Positions 51,073-60,612 are shown, counted from the first letter of the stretch. The stretch: DNA of 64,000 nucleotides from Streptomyces tauricus (GCF_014650955.1 NZ_BMVY01000029.1:1-64000); one strand, 5' to 3'. Made by a program: numbers and translations. The notes: generated from the letters alone by a model not told the origin.

Positions 51073-51107
51073 GTTCGAAGTCATGACCATTGTCCGTCAT
51101 TTCGAAC
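51073..51107 (+). promoter_or_regulatory. Two operator sites after the GH43 promoter
   Basis: Sites at 51073-51088 (11 of 16 matches) and 51092-51107 (13 of 16) to GTTCGAAATTTCGAAC. Their outer halves form the inverted repeat CGTTCGAA...TTCGAACG. The position downstream of the -10 suits repression. Confidence 0.6.
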
Positions 51108-51166
51108 GAAAGCCCTTCCCGTCAGCTCCTCTCCCGTCAACTCCCCCCACTCGTAGGAGGATCCGC

Positions 51167-52159
51167 GTGAGCCGCACCTCCAGCACCCCCGCCCGTCGTA
51201 CGCGCCGCAGGACCGCACTCCTCGCCCTCCCCGCGGCGGTCCTGCTCGCCCTCGTCCCCACCAGCGCCTCCGCGTACCCGAACCCGGGCACCGTCACCGG
51301 CTCGACCGTCGTCCACGACCCGACGATGATCCGCACCTCGTCCGGCCAGTACCTGCTGTACGCGACCGGCGGCGGCCTCAGTCACAAGACGTCGACGAAC
51401 CGCATCGCCTTCAGCGCGGGCTCCGACGCCTTCGGCACCAAGCCGGGCTGGTGGTCGTCGTACGCCACCGAGGCCTGGGCGCCCGACATCTCGTACGCGG
51501 GCGGCAAGTACCTGATGTACTACGCCGTCTCGACCTTCGGCTCGAACAGGTCGGCCATCGGGCTCGCCGGTTCGACGACCGGACTGCCCGGCTCCTGGAG
51601 CGACTACGGGACGGTCTACACGTCCACCACCTCCAGCGACTACAACGCCATCGACCCGAACCTCTTCGTCGACGGCGACGGCAAGTGGTGGCTGTCCTTC
51701 GGCAGTTGGTGGACCGGGCTGAAAATGATCCAGATCAACCCGTCGACCGGCAAGCAGCTCTCGACGAACACCACGCGCTACTCGATCGCGTCCCGCCCGA
51801 CCGGCACCAAGGCCGTCGAGGCGCCGTACATCGTCAAGCGGGGCGGCTACTACTACCTGTTCGCCTCGTACGACACCTGCTGCGCCGGCACCAGCTCCAC
51901 GTACAAGGTCAAGGTCGGGCGGGCCACCAGTGTCACCGGGCCGTACTACGACAAGAACGGCATCTCCCTGATGAACAACGGAGGCACGCCGGTGCTGGAG
52001 TCGCACGGCCGGTACATCGGGCCCGGCGGGCAGTCGATCATGGCGGACTCGGACGGCGACCTGATCGTCTACCACTACTACGACGGCCAGGACAACGGCA
52101 CTCCCAAACTCGGCATCAACCTCCTGAACTGGAGCAGCGGATGGCCCGTCGCCTACTGA
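51167..52159 (+). CDS. Secreted GH43 endo-arabinanase
   Basis: A 330-residue GH43 enzyme, GTG start at 51167 behind GGAGG; the upstream open frame crosses the promoter and is not used. A signal peptide ends near SASA (residue 36). Catalytic acids are Asp51 (VVHDPTMI), Asp163 (NAIDPNL) and Glu218 (VEAPYIV). It closely resembles the GH43 at 43250. The predicted reaction is internal cutting of alpha-1,5-arabinan outside the cell. It overlaps the next GH43 gene by 19 nt. Confidence 0.9.
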   Translation: MSRTSSTPARRTRRRTALLALPAAVLLALVPTSASAYPNPGTVTGSTVVHDPTMIRTSSGQYLLYATGGGLSHKTSTNRIAFSAGSDAFGTKPGWWSSYATEAWAPDISYAGGKYLMYYAVSTFGSNRSAIGLAGSTTGLPGSWSDYGTVYTSTTSSDYNAIDPNLFVDGDGKWWLSFGSWWTGLKMIQINPSTGKQLSTNTTRYSIASRPTGTKAVEAPYIVKRGGYYYLFASYDTCCAGTSSTYKVKVGRATSVTGPYYDKNGISLMNNGGTPVLESHGRYIGPGGQSIMADSDGDLIVYHYYDGQDNGTPKLGINLLNWSSGWPVAY

Positions 52160-53574
52160 CCCTGCTGGCCGCGCTGCTCCTCGCCCTGTCGCTCGGACAG
52201 TCCTCGGCTAGCGCGGCCACCTTCGCCAACCCGGTCAAGTCGGTGAAGGGCGCCGACCCCTGGATCTCGTACCACGACGGCAACTACTACCTCGTGACGA
52301 CGAGTTGGACCGACGTCATCACCATGCGCAAGTCGCCGACCCTGGGCGGGCTCGCCACCGCGCCCAGCGTGCAGGTGTGGAAGGGCGACGCGGCCTCGCG
52401 CTGCTGCAACATCTGGGCGCCCGAGCTCTACTACTCCGGCGGCAAGTGGTACCTGTACTTCGTGGCCGGGCAGAACATCGCCGACTACAACCCGACCCAG
52501 CGCACCCACGTCCTGGAGAGCTCCGGGTCCGACCCGATGGGGCCGTACACGTACAAGAACCAGCTCAACAGTGCCTGGATGCTGGATCCGAGCGTCATGA
52601 ACGTGAACGGGCAGCTGTATCTGCTGGGCAGCGCGAGCGGCGGGACGCAGAACCTCGTCATCGCGCCGATGTCCAACCCGTACACGCTCAGCGGGTCCTT
52701 CTCGACGATCTCCACGCCCACGTACGACTGGGAGAGGTCGGGCGGGACGGTGAACGAGGGGCCCGAAGTGCTGCAGCGCGGCGGGGTCACGCGGATCATC
52801 TACTCCGCGAGCGGGTGCTGGACGCCCGACTACAAGCTCGGGCAGCTGACCCTGACCGGCTCCAACCCGCTGGCCGCGTCCTCCTGGACGAAGAAGTCCA
52901 CGCCGGTCTTCCAGCGCAACGACAGCGCGGGGGTGTACGGGCCGGGCCACAACGGCTTCTTCACCTCACCCGACGGGAGTGAGAGCTGGATCGTCTACCA
53001 CGCCAACGACAGCGCGAGTGACGGGTGTGACAACGGGCGGACGACGCGGGCGCAGAAGTTCACGTGGAACTCCGACGGGTCGCCGAACTTCGGTGCGCCG
53101 GTGGCGCTCGGTTCGAGTCTGGCGGGGCCGTCCGGGGAACCGTCGAGCACATCCACCACGTACACGCTGACCAACCGCAACAGCGGTAAGTGCCTTGAGG
53201 TGGCCGGTGGTTCGACTGCCGACGGGGCCAATGTGCAGCAGTACGCGTGCAACGGCGGGGCCCATCAGCGGTGGCGGGTCGAGGACCGTGGTGACGATAC
53301 GAGCCGGCTCGTGAACGTGGGGTCCGGGAAGGTGCTGGACACGGCGGACTGCTCTTCCGCGGACGGGGCCGACCTGCGGCAGTGGGCGTGGCTCGACAAC
53401 ACGTGTCAGCGGTTTCGGTTCCTGGCCACGAGTGGGGGGTTCGTGCGGATCGTGAACCAGGCTTCCGGAAAGGTGGCGGATGTCGCGGACTGCTCCTCCG
53501 CCGACGGGGCGGACGTCCGCCAGTGGACATGGCTGAACAACAACTGCCAACAGTGGCGCCCCAACCCCGCATAA
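52141..53574 (+). CDS. Secreted GH43 arabinosidase with CBM13 (ricin-type) domain
   Basis: A 477-residue protein. The ATG at 52141 lies 19 nt inside the previous gene and follows GGAG. A signal peptide (RLLTLLAALLLALSLGQSSASA) leads to a GH43 propeller (FANPVKSVKGADPWISYHDGNYYLV, with Asp39 as likely base). From about residue 340 a CBM13 trefoil follows, with QRWRVED, QRFRFL and QQWRPN repeats that bind sugar. It would remove arabinose from arabinan or arabinoxylan while bound to polysaccharide. Confidence 0.9.
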   Translation: MARRLLTLLAALLLALSLGQSSASAATFANPVKSVKGADPWISYHDGNYYLVTTSWTDVITMRKSPTLGGLATAPSVQVWKGDAASRCCNIWAPELYYSGGKWYLYFVAGQNIADYNPTQRTHVLESSGSDPMGPYTYKNQLNSAWMLDPSVMNVNGQLYLLGSASGGTQNLVIAPMSNPYTLSGSFSTISTPTYDWERSGGTVNEGPEVLQRGGVTRIIYSASGCWTPDYKLGQLTLTGSNPLAASSWTKKSTPVFQRNDSAGVYGPGHNGFFTSPDGSESWIVYHANDSASDGCDNGRTTRAQKFTWNSDGSPNFGAPVALGSSLAGPSGEPSSTSTTYTLTNRNSGKCLEVAGGSTADGANVQQYACNGGAHQRWRVEDRGDDTSRLVNVGSGKVLDTADCSSADGADLRQWAWLDNTCQRFRFLATSGGFVRIVNQASGKVADVADCSSADGADVRQWTWLNNNCQQWRPNPA

Positions 53575-53607
53575 CCCCGCGTCAACTGGGCCCGCGCCCC
53601 CAAAGAC

Positions 53608-53665
53608 AAAAGATTGCGCCGTTCCCCGCGCCCCTTAAGGGGCGCGGGGAACGGCGCAATCTTTT
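53608..53665. repeat. Perfect 58-bp palindrome made of two dispersed elements
   Basis: Arms of 29 nt (53608-53636 and 53637-53665) are exactly complementary with no loop. Each arm is one copy of the GCGCCGTTCCCCGCGCCCC element, joined head to head at CCTTAAGG. It lies between convergent genes and can form a cruciform or an RNA hairpin ending in TTTT, so it may end transcription both ways. Confidence 0.9.
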
Positions 53666-53671
53666 AGCTCA

Positions 53672-53705
53672 GCCGCCACCCGCCCGCAGGTGGCGGCGGG
53701 TTTTT
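53672..53705 (+). terminator. Rho-independent terminator of the GH43 pair
   Basis: A 9-bp stem (53672-53680 with 53689-53697), 8-nt loop, then GGG and five T. It follows the 58-bp palindrome and suits plus-strand transcription from the GH43 genes. Confidence 0.75.
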
Positions 53706-53743
53706 AGGGGCGCGGGGAACTGCGCAGGCTGTAAGCGCCCCCC
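53706..53743. repeat. Third adjacent dispersed GGGGCGCGGGGAACTGCGC element
   Basis: A further copy directly after the T-run and just before the stop of the minus-strand aminotransferase gene. Three copies thus lie within 136 bp. Confidence 0.75.
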
Positions 53744-53749
53744 AGGCGG

Positions 53750-55321
53750 TCAGCCGGCTCGGTTGGGGGCGCCGGCCGCAGGCCAGCCCGCTCCGTTGGA
53801 CGCGCCCGGCGTGTTCGGCCAGCCGCCAGGCTGCTGCTGAGGCACCGGCTGCGGCTGCGGCATCGCCTGGGGCTGCGGCGGGAACCCCTGCTGCGCATAC
53901 TGCGGCTGACCCTGAGCCGCCACCGCGGTCAGCCCGCCCGGCATCCCCGTCGTCCCCCGCGTCTGCGCCGCGGTCAACGGCTGCGGCTGCCCGACCATCC
54001 CGTTGGCCGCCGCCACGAGCGGCTGCGGCTGCGGCGGTTGCTGCGGAAGCTGTTGCGGCGGCTGCGGCTGCTGCACCATGCCGTTCGCCGCGCCCGCGAG
54101 TCCCGGGTAGCCCTGCCCGTTCGTCGAGCCGACGAGCCGGTCGACCGCCGCCGTCCCCGAGCTGTAGCCGGTCCCCGTCGCCAGCTCGGGCACGGGAGCG
54201 GCCGAGCGCCGGGTGGTCCCGTACAGCACCGCTTCCAGGCCGACCACCAGTCGGCGTACGTCCTCCTGCGGGCGCACCACGAGCCGTACGAAGCGGCTGG
54301 ACGAGCCGATCTTGTTGCCGCACTCGCGGACCAGGATCCGGTGCTCGGTGAGCAGTCGGTCCCGGACCACGGTGCCCTCGGCGCCCACGGGGAGACGCAC
54401 GAAGAGGAAGTTGCCCTGCGAGGGGTAGACCGTGAGGCCGGGCAGCATGGAGAGCTGGCGCGCCATGTCGAGCCGGTCGCGGCGCACCATGTGCAGGCTC
54501 TCCATGTACTCGGCCCCGTAGTCCTTGAGCATGAAGACCACGGTCTCCGCGAAGGCGTTCAGGTTCCACTTGGGCAGCATCGAGCGGATGCGGCCGGCGA
54601 GGCCCGGGTTGGCCACCATGTAGCCGAACCGCACGCCGTGCAGCCCGAAGTTCTTGCCGAGGCTGCGCAGCACGATGACGTTGGGGCGCATCACCGCCTC
54701 CTCGACGATGCTCGGCTCGTTCTCCGCGTCGGCGAACTCCAGGAACGACTCGTCGATGACGATCAGGTCGAGGTCGGCGAGCGCGTCGCAGAACGCCAGG
54801 ATCGTCTGCTTGGGCAGGAAGCCGCCGTCGGGGTTGTTCGGGTTGCAGATGACGGCAGCCCGGGTGCCCCTGGAGCGTATGAACTGGATGTACTGCGCCG
54901 GGTCGAGGGCGAAGCCGTTGCTCTCCTGGAGCGGGAACATGTCGACGCGCTTGCCGGTCTCCAGCGGCTGGTCGGTCCAGCGGCCGAAGGTGGGGACGGG
55001 GATGGCGAGCGACTCCCGGACCAGCAAGTGGTCGATCCAGGTGATCAGTTCCGTGGACCCGTTGCCCATCGCCACGCACTGCGGGGGAAGTTGCAGCAGG
55101 TTGCACAGTTCGGCGGTGATGGTGTCCGCGCTGCTCGGGTAGTACGTGATGATGTCGCGCAGCCGGTTGGTCAGCTCGTCCATCATCCTGGGCGAGGGAA
55201 AGTACGGATTGCACGGGATACAGAAGTCCACCGGACCCGCCTCCCCGCTCTCTCGTGCCAGCGCGGCCATCGAGGGGCTGTGCGCGCCGGTGCGGAACAG
55301 CGAGGTGACATTGTCGGCCAT
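53750..55321 (-). CDS. PLP-dependent aminotransferase with Pro/Gln-rich tail
   Basis: A 523-residue protein. Residues 1-380 are a fold-type I aminotransferase like histidinol-phosphate or threonine-phosphate aminotransferases: GNGSTELITWIDHLL, AVICNPNNPDGGF, VIDESFLEFAD and LRSLGKNFGLHGVRFGYM with the cofactor Lys at 223. About 140 extra residues follow that are rich in Pro, Gln and Gly (QPQPPQQLPQQPPQPQP), which ordinary family members lack. The tail is probably disordered. No histidine genes are nearby, so the substrate is unknown. In the gap upstream (55322-55473), GGCGGCCCGAGCGGG occurs twice. Confidence 0.85.
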   Translation of the reverse strand: MADNVTSLFRTGAHSPSMAALARESGEAGPVDFCIPCNPYFPSPRMMDELTNRLRDIITYYPSSADTITAELCNLLQLPPQCVAMGNGSTELITWIDHLLVRESLAIPVPTFGRWTDQPLETGKRVDMFPLQESNGFALDPAQYIQFIRSRGTRAAVICNPNNPDGGFLPKQTILAFCDALADLDLIVIDESFLEFADAENEPSIVEEAVMRPNVIVLRSLGKNFGLHGVRFGYMVANPGLAGRIRSMLPKWNLNAFAETVVFMLKDYGAEYMESLHMVRRDRLDMARQLSMLPGLTVYPSQGNFLFVRLPVGAEGTVVRDRLLTEHRILVRECGNKIGSSSRFVRLVVRPQEDVRRLVVGLEAVLYGTTRRSAAPVPELATGTGYSSGTAAVDRLVGSTNGQGYPGLAGAANGMVQQPQPPQQLPQQPPQPQPLVAAANGMVGQPQPLTAAQTRGTTGMPGGLTAVAAQGQPQYAQQGFPPQPQAMPQPQPVPQQQPGGWPNTPGASNGAGWPAAGAPNRAG

Positions 55322-55473
55322 GGACCCTCCGTCCTTGAGGGGCGGCCCGAGCGGGTACGCGGGCGGCGGCCCGAGCGGGGATACCCGGACCGCCTCTAAG
55401 TACGTGCGCCTGTGTGTCCCTGTTCAACGACTGTGAATCGATGTGGAAGTTGTGAACCACCTGTGAAGGGTGG

Positions 55474-56532
55474 TCACATGTTGAACGAATGGACCGTCGT
55501 CGAACGGTAGGTCTCACCCGGCCTGAGCACGGTCGAGGGGAACTCGGGGCGGTTCGGCGAGTCGGGGAAGTGCTGGGTCTCCAGGCACACCGCGTCGCCC
55601 TGCCGGTAGGTCTTGCCGCCGGTGCCGACGAGGGTGCCGTCCAGGAAGTTCCCGGTGTACAGCTGCATGCCCGGCTCGGTCGTGGCGACCTTCAGGGTGC
55701 GGCCGGAGACCGGCTCCCTCAGGTGCGCGATGTGCTCGGGCCGCTCCGTGAGTCCCTTGTCCAGGACCATGTTGTGGTCGATGCCCTTGGCGTACAGCAG
55801 TTGTGGATCGTCCTGCCGCAGGTCCGCCCCGAGCGTCTTCGGCGTACGGAAGTCGAAGGGAGTGCCCGCGACCTCGGCCAGCTCGCCGGTGGGGACGAGT
55901 CCCGCGTCGACCGGTGTGTAGCGGGACGCGGCGACCAGCAGCACATGGTCGTGGACGGAGCCGCCGTCCTCGCCGGCCAGGTTCCAGTACACGTGGTTGG
56001 TGAGGTTGACGACCGTGGCGCGGTCGGTGGTCGCCTCGTAGTCGACGCGCCAGTCGCCGCGCGCGGTGAGGGTGTAGGTGACCCGCACCGTGAGCGTGCC
56101 GGGGTAGCCCATCTCGCCGTCGGGGCTGGTGCGGCGCAGGATCAGGCCCACGTCGGAGCCGGACTCGTAACCCTCCACGTCCCAGATCCGCCGGTCGAAG
56201 CCCTCGGGTCCGCCGTGCAGGTTGTGGCCGCCGTCGTTGACGGGCAGTTCGTGGTCCTTGCCGTCGAGGCTGAACCGGCCCTTGGCGATGCGGTTGCCGT
56301 ACCGGCCGATGATCGCGCCGAAGTACGGGCTGGACGTCTCGTACGCCTCGACGGTGTCGAAACCGAGCGAGACGTTGGTGTGTCCGCCGCGGCCGTCGGG
56401 GAGTTCCAGGGACTGGACGATGCCGCCGTAACTGAGGACCTTCAGCCGTGTGCCGCCGTTCTCCAGCGACCAGCGGTGGACCTTGGTTCCGTCGGAGAGT
56501 TCGCCGAAGAGTTCCTTCACCAGTTCGTTCAC
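55474..56532 (-). CDS. Aldose 1-epimerase (mutarotase)
   Basis: A 352-residue GalM-type enzyme, GTG start at 56532 behind AGGA. Visible family features: NRIAKGRFSLDGKDHELPVNDGGHNLHGGPEGFDRRIW, VNLTNHVYWNLAG (catalytic His) and PGMQLYTGNFLDGTL. It interconverts alpha and beta anomers of aldoses, probably arabinose or galactose. It lies downstream of the ChvE/GguAB-type importer on the same strand, but a strong terminator stands between, so it may have its own promoter or depend on read-through. Confidence 0.9.
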   Translation of the reverse strand: MNELVKELFGELSDGTKVHRWSLENGGTRLKVLSYGGIVQSLELPDGRGGHTNVSLGFDTVEAYETSSPYFGAIIGRYGNRIAKGRFSLDGKDHELPVNDGGHNLHGGPEGFDRRIWDVEGYESGSDVGLILRRTSPDGEMGYPGTLTVRVTYTLTARGDWRVDYEATTDRATVVNLTNHVYWNLAGEDGGSVHDHVLLVAASRYTPVDAGLVPTGELAEVAGTPFDFRTPKTLGADLRQDDPQLLYAKGIDHNMVLDKGLTERPEHIAHLREPVSGRTLKVATTEPGMQLYTGNFLDGTLVGTGGKTYRQGDAVCLETQHFPDSPNRPEFPSTVLRPGETYRSTTVHSFNM

Positions 56533-56585
56533 CGGTTCCTGTCTTCCCGAGACGTTAAGTGGTTCCTGACGCGCACAAAGCAAAA

Positions 56586-56620
56586 TGGGGCCCCGTGGAC
56601 CGTACGTCCACGGGGCCCCA
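56586..56620 (-). terminator. Rho-independent terminator of the importer operon
   Basis: A perfect 15-bp stem (56586-56600 with 56606-56620) and 5-nt loop, followed on the minus strand by TTTTG. It lies 9 nt after the permease stop. Confidence 0.88.
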
Positions 56621-56628
56621 CCTGCACG

Positions 56629-57876
56629 TTACGAACCGACCTTGCGCTTGTTCCAGACGTCGAAGCCGACCGCCAGGAGCAGCACCAGGCCCTTGATGAC
56701 CTGCTGCCAGTCGCTGCCGACACCGACGAGGTTCATGCCGTTGTTGAGCACACCGAGGACGACACCACCGATGATCGCGCCGAGGACCGTGCCCACGCCG
56801 CCGCTCATCGACGCGCCGCCGATGAACGAGGCGGCGATCGCCTCCAGTTCGAAGTTCACACCGGCCTTCGGCGAGGCGGCGTTGAAGCGGGCCGCGAAGA
56901 CCAGACCGGCCAGCGCCGCGAGCATGCCCATGTTGAGGAAGACCAGGAAGGTGACCTTCTTGTCCCGCACACCGGACAGCTTCGCCGCGGGCAGGTTGCC
57001 GCCGATGGCGTAGATGTGGCGGCCGATGACGGCGTTGCGCATCACATAGCCGAAGCCCACGACGAGGACGCCGAGGATGAGCAGCACGACCGGCGCGCCC
57101 TTGTAGCTGGCGAGCATCATCGTCACCGTGAGCACCGCGGCGACCAGGGCCACGATCTTCAGCAGGAACAGCTTGAACGGCGGTACGTCGAGCGCGAACT
57201 CCTGCTGCCGCCTGCGGTCACGGAACTCCTGCAGCACGATGAACGCGATCACCGCGAAGCCGAGCAGCAGCGTGAGGTTGTGGTAGTTGGTGTCCGGGCC
57301 GACCTCGGGAAGGAAGCCGTTGGAGACCTTCTGCAGACCCTCGGGGAACGGGCCGAGCGTCTGGCCCTCCAGGAAGATCTCCGTCAGACCGCGGAAGGTC
57401 AGCATGCCCGCGAGGGTGACGATGAAGGATGGTATGCCCAGATACGCGATGAAGAAGCCTTGCGCGGCTCCCGCGGCGGCGCCCAGGAGCAGGCACAGCA
57501 CCACGGCGATCGGCCAGTCGAGGTCGTGCTTGACCATCAGTACGGCGGCCACCGCGCCCACGAAGGCGGTGAGCGAGCCGACCGACAGGTCGATGTGGCC
57601 CGCGATGATGACGAGCATCATGCCGATCGCGAGGATCAGGATGTAGCTGTTCTGCAGCACCAGGTTGGAGACGTTGCGCGGCAGCAGCAGGTCGCCGTCC
57701 GTCCACACCGCGAACAGCACCACGATCAGGCCCAGCGCGATCAGCATGCCGTACTGCCGCATGTTGCGGCGCATGCCCTCCACCATCAGCTGCAGCAGGC
57801 CGTCGCCGCCGCCGGTCGAGCCGCCCTTGCCGGCGGGGGCCGGCGCGGGGGACTTGGCGGTCACATTCGTGCTCAT
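56629..57876 (-). CDS. Monosaccharide ABC importer permease (GguB/MmsB/XylH type)
   Basis: A 415-residue permease with about ten hydrophobic helices. Conserved parts are SYILILAIGMMLVIIAGHIDLSVGSLTAFVGA, GIPSFIVTLAGMLTFRG, GRHIYAIGGNLPAAKLSGV and FIGGASMSGGVGTVLGAIIGG. This is the CUT2 permease type that carries arabinose, xylose or galactose. A Gly/Pro-rich N-terminal tail of 25 residues lies in the cytoplasm. It is the last gene of the three-gene importer operon, 5 nt after the ATPase. Confidence 0.92.
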   Translation of the reverse strand: MSTNVTAKSPAPAPAGKGGSTGGGDGLLQLMVEGMRRNMRQYGMLIALGLIVVLFAVWTDGDLLLPRNVSNLVLQNSYILILAIGMMLVIIAGHIDLSVGSLTAFVGAVAAVLMVKHDLDWPIAVVLCLLLGAAAGAAQGFFIAYLGIPSFIVTLAGMLTFRGLTEIFLEGQTLGPFPEGLQKVSNGFLPEVGPDTNYHNLTLLLGFAVIAFIVLQEFRDRRRQQEFALDVPPFKLFLLKIVALVAAVLTVTMMLASYKGAPVVLLILGVLVVGFGYVMRNAVIGRHIYAIGGNLPAAKLSGVRDKKVTFLVFLNMGMLAALAGLVFAARFNAASPKAGVNFELEAIAASFIGGASMSGGVGTVLGAIIGGVVLGVLNNGMNLVGVGSDWQQVIKGLVLLLAVGFDVWNKRKVGS

Positions 57877-57881
57877 CGGTC

Positions 57882-59423
57882 TTACCTCTTGTCCTTCGTC
57901 ATCTGGCGCATCAGCACTTCCTGCGTGGCCTCGGCCCGCGGGACCTCACCGGTCAGCCGCCCGGCGGACATCGTGTAGATGCGGTCGCACATTCCGAGCA
58001 GTTCGGGCAGCTCGGAGGAGATGAAGACGACCGCCTTGCCCTCGGCGGCCAGTTTGTCGATGACCGTGTAGATCTCGAACTTGGCGCCCACGTCGATACC
58101 GCGGGTCGGCTCGTCGAGGATCAGCACGTCGGGCCCCGCGAAGATCCACTTGCTGAGGACGACCTTCTGCTGGTTGCCGCCCGACAGCTTGCCCACCGGC
58201 TCGAAGACGGTCGGCGCCTTGATGTTCATCGACTTGCGGAAACCCTCGGAGACCTGCCGCTCGGCGTGCTCGTCGACGACACCGCCCTTGGCGACCTTGC
58301 CCAGCGCGCTGAGCGTGATGTTCCGGTTGATGGTGTCGATGAGGTTGAGGCCGTAGTGCTTGCGGTCCTCGGTCACGTACGCGATGCCGTGCTTGACCGC
58401 GTCGGACACGGTCTTCGTACGGATCTCCTTGCCGTCCTTGAGGACGGTGCCGCCCGCGTACCGGCCGTAGGTGCGCCCGAAGACGCTCATCGCGAGCTCG
58501 GTGCGCCCGGCGCCCATGAGCCCGGCGATCCCGACGATCTCCCCGCGGCGCACCTGGATCGACACGTCGTCGACGACCTTGCGCTGCTGGTCGATCGGGT
58601 GGTGCACGGTCCAGTTGCGGATCTCCAGGGCCGGCGCCGCGCCCACCTCGGTGTCGTGCGGGGTGCGCTCCGGGAAGCGGTGGTCGAGGTCGCGTCCGAC
58701 CATGCCGCTGATGATCCGGTCCTCGGTGGTCTCCTCGGCCTTCACGTCGAGGGTCTCGATGGACCGCCCGTCGCGCAGGATGGTCACCGAGTCCGCGACC
58801 GTCTCGATCTCGTTGAGCTTGTGCGAGATGATGATCGAGGTGATGCCCTGGTCCTTGAGACCCAGGATGAGCTCCAGGAGCTTGCCGCTGTCCTCGTCGT
58901 TCAGAGCCGCCGTCGGCTCGTCGAGGATCAGCAGCTTCACCTTCTTCGACAGCGCCTTCGCGATCTCGACGAGCTGCTGCTTGCCCACGCCGATGTCGGC
59001 GACACGGGTGTCGGGGTGCTCGTCGAGCCCGACCCGCCGCAGCAGTTCGGTCGCATGCTTCAGCGTCTCGGTCCAGCTGATGAACCCGCGCGTGGCGTGC
59101 TCGTTGCCGAGGAAGATGTTCTCCGCGATGGAGAGGTAGGGCACCAGGGCAAGCTCCTGGTGGATGATCACGATGCCGTGCTGCTCGCTCGCCCTGATGT
59201 CCTTGAACGTGCAGGGCTCACCCTCGAAGAGGATGTCGCCCTCGTACGTCCCGTGCGGGTGGACGCCGGAGAGGACCTTCATGAGGGTCGACTTCCCGGC
59301 GCCGTTCTCCCCGCAGATGGCGTGGACCTCGCCCGGCCGGACGCTCAGGGAGACGTCCGACAGCGCCTTGACGCCGGGAAAGGTCTTGACGATCGAGCGC
59401 ATTTCCAGGACGGGTCCCGCCAT
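57882..59423 (-). CDS. Monosaccharide ABC importer ATPase (GguA/MmsA type)
   Basis: A 513-residue protein with two ABC domains, as in CUT2 systems. The first has Walker [10 protein letters not shown] and [12 protein letters not shown]; the second keeps [34 protein letters not shown] and [15 protein letters not shown]. Walker A in the second domain is degenerate, as usual. The ATG at 59423 with GGAAGG is preferred over an upstream in-frame start. It lies between the binding-protein and permease genes. Confidence 0.93.
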   Translation of the reverse strand: MAGPVLEMRSIVKTFPGVKALSDVSLSVRPGEVHAICGENGAGKSTLMKVLSGVHPHGTYEGDILFEGEPCTFKDIRASEQHGIVIIHQELALVPYLSIAENIFLGNEHATRGFISWTETLKHATELLRRVGLDEHPDTRVADIGVGKQQLVEIAKALSKKVKLLILDEPTAALNDEDSGKLLELILGLKDQGITSIIISHKLNEIETVADSVTILRDGRSIETLDVKAEETTEDRIISGMVGRDLDHRFPERTPHDTEVGAAPALEIRNWTVHHPIDQQRKVVDDVSIQVRRGEIVGIAGLMGAGRTELAMSVFGRTYGRYAGGTVLKDGKEIRTKTVSDAVKHGIAYVTEDRKHYGLNLIDTINRNITLSALGKVAKGGVVDEHAERQVSEGFRKSMNIKAPTVFEPVGKLSGGNQQKVVLSKWIFAGPDVLILDEPTRGIDVGAKFEIYTVIDKLAAEGKAVVFISSELPELLGMCDRIYTMSAGRLTGEVPRAEATQEVLMRQMTKDKR

Positions 59424-59458
59424 GGTCGTGCCTTCCAATCCTTAGAAAACGGCGGTTG

Positions 59459-60571
59459 TTACTTGAGGTCGCTTTCCTTGATGTAGCCCGAGTCGACGAC
59501 AACTTCCTTGTAGTTGGACTTGTCGACGTTGACCGGGTCCAGCAGGTAGGCGGGGACGACCTTGGCGCCGTTGTCGTACGTCTTCGTGTCGTTCGTCTCG
59601 GGCTTCTTGTCCTTCAGCACGGAGTCGACCATGTTGGCGGCGACCTCGGCGAGCTTGCGGGTGTCCTTGTAGACGGTCTGCGTCTGCTGGTCCGCGATGA
59701 TCGACTTCACCGAGGCGACCTCGGCGTCCTGGCCCGTGACGATCGGCAGCGGCTTGCTCTTGGAGCCGTAGTCGTCCGACTTGAGCGCGGACAGGATGCC
59801 GATGGAGATGCCGTCGTAGGGCGAGAGCACCGCGTCGACCTTGGCGCTCTTGTACGCCGAGGTGAGCAGGTCGTCCATGCGCTTCTGGGCGGTGCCGCCG
59901 TCCCAGCGCAGGGTGGTGACCTGGTTGAGCTTGGTCTGGCCGGACTTGACGACGATCTGCTTCTTGTCGATGTACGGCTGCAGGGCGTTCATCGCGCCCT
60001 TGAAGAAGTACTGGGTGTTGTTGTCGTCGTTCGAGCCGGCGAAGAGCTCGACGTTGAACGGGCCCTTCTTCGAGCCGTCCTTCAGACCGAGCTTCTCGAC
60101 GATGTAGCCGCCCTGGAGCTCGCCGACCTTCTCGTTGTCGAACGACGCGTAGTAGTCGACGTTCGGCGAGTTGAGGATCAGGCGGTCGTAGGAGATGACC
60201 GGGATGTCGGCTTCCTTGGCCTGCTGCAGAACGTTGTCGAGCGACTTGTTGTCGATCGCCGCGATGATCAGCGCGGAGACACCCTGCGTGATCATGTTCT
60301 CGATCTGCGAGACCTGGGTGTCCGGGTCGTCCTCGCCGTAGGCCAGCTTGGTCTTGTAACCGGCCGCCTTGAGGTTCTTCTCCACGTTGGCGCCGTCGGC
60401 GATCCACCGCTCGGAGGACTTGGTCGGCATGGCGATACCGACGGTGCTCCCCTTCGCGTCTCCCTTGTCGCTCTCACTGCCGCCGTCACTGTCCTGCCCG
60501 CAGGCGGAGAGGGTGAGGGCGAGAGAGGCTGCCGCGGCTATGGCGGAGAGGGCTGCCTTGCGATTGCGCAT
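59459..60571 (-). CDS. ChvE-type sugar-binding lipoprotein
   Basis: A 370-residue periplasmic-type binding protein anchored as a lipoprotein (lipobox LTLSACG near residue 24). The body reads [51 protein letters not shown], followed by [10 protein letters not shown] and PVISYDRLI, typical of the ChvE/multiple-monosaccharide group. The ATG at 60571 has AGGA at better spacing than the ATG at 60577. It is the first gene of the importer operon. A pair of direct repeats lies in its upstream region. Likely ligands are arabinose, galactose or xylose. Confidence 0.92.
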   Translation of the reverse strand: MRNRKAALSAIAAAASLALTLSACGQDSDGGSESDKGDAKGSTVGIAMPTKSSERWIADGANVEKNLKAAGYKTKLAYGEDDPDTQVSQIENMITQGVSALIIAAIDNKSLDNVLQQAKEADIPVISYDRLILNSPNVDYYASFDNEKVGELQGGYIVEKLGLKDGSKKGPFNVELFAGSNDDNNTQYFFKGAMNALQPYIDKKQIVVKSGQTKLNQVTTLRWDGGTAQKRMDDLLTSAYKSAKVDAVLSPYDGISIGILSALKSDDYGSKSKPLPIVTGQDAEVASVKSIIADQQTQTVYKDTRKLAEVAANMVDSVLKDKKPETNDTKTYDNGAKVVPAYLLDPVNVDKSNYKEVVVDSGYIKESDLK

Positions 60572-60612
60572 GATCATCTTCCTTGATGCTCTGACGGAGG
60601 CTCGGTCTTCAG

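Noticed and set aside
50942-51166. N-terminal extension of the GH43 at 51167
   Set aside because: It includes the promoter and operator sites and would bury the signal peptide; GTG 51167 follows GGAGG.
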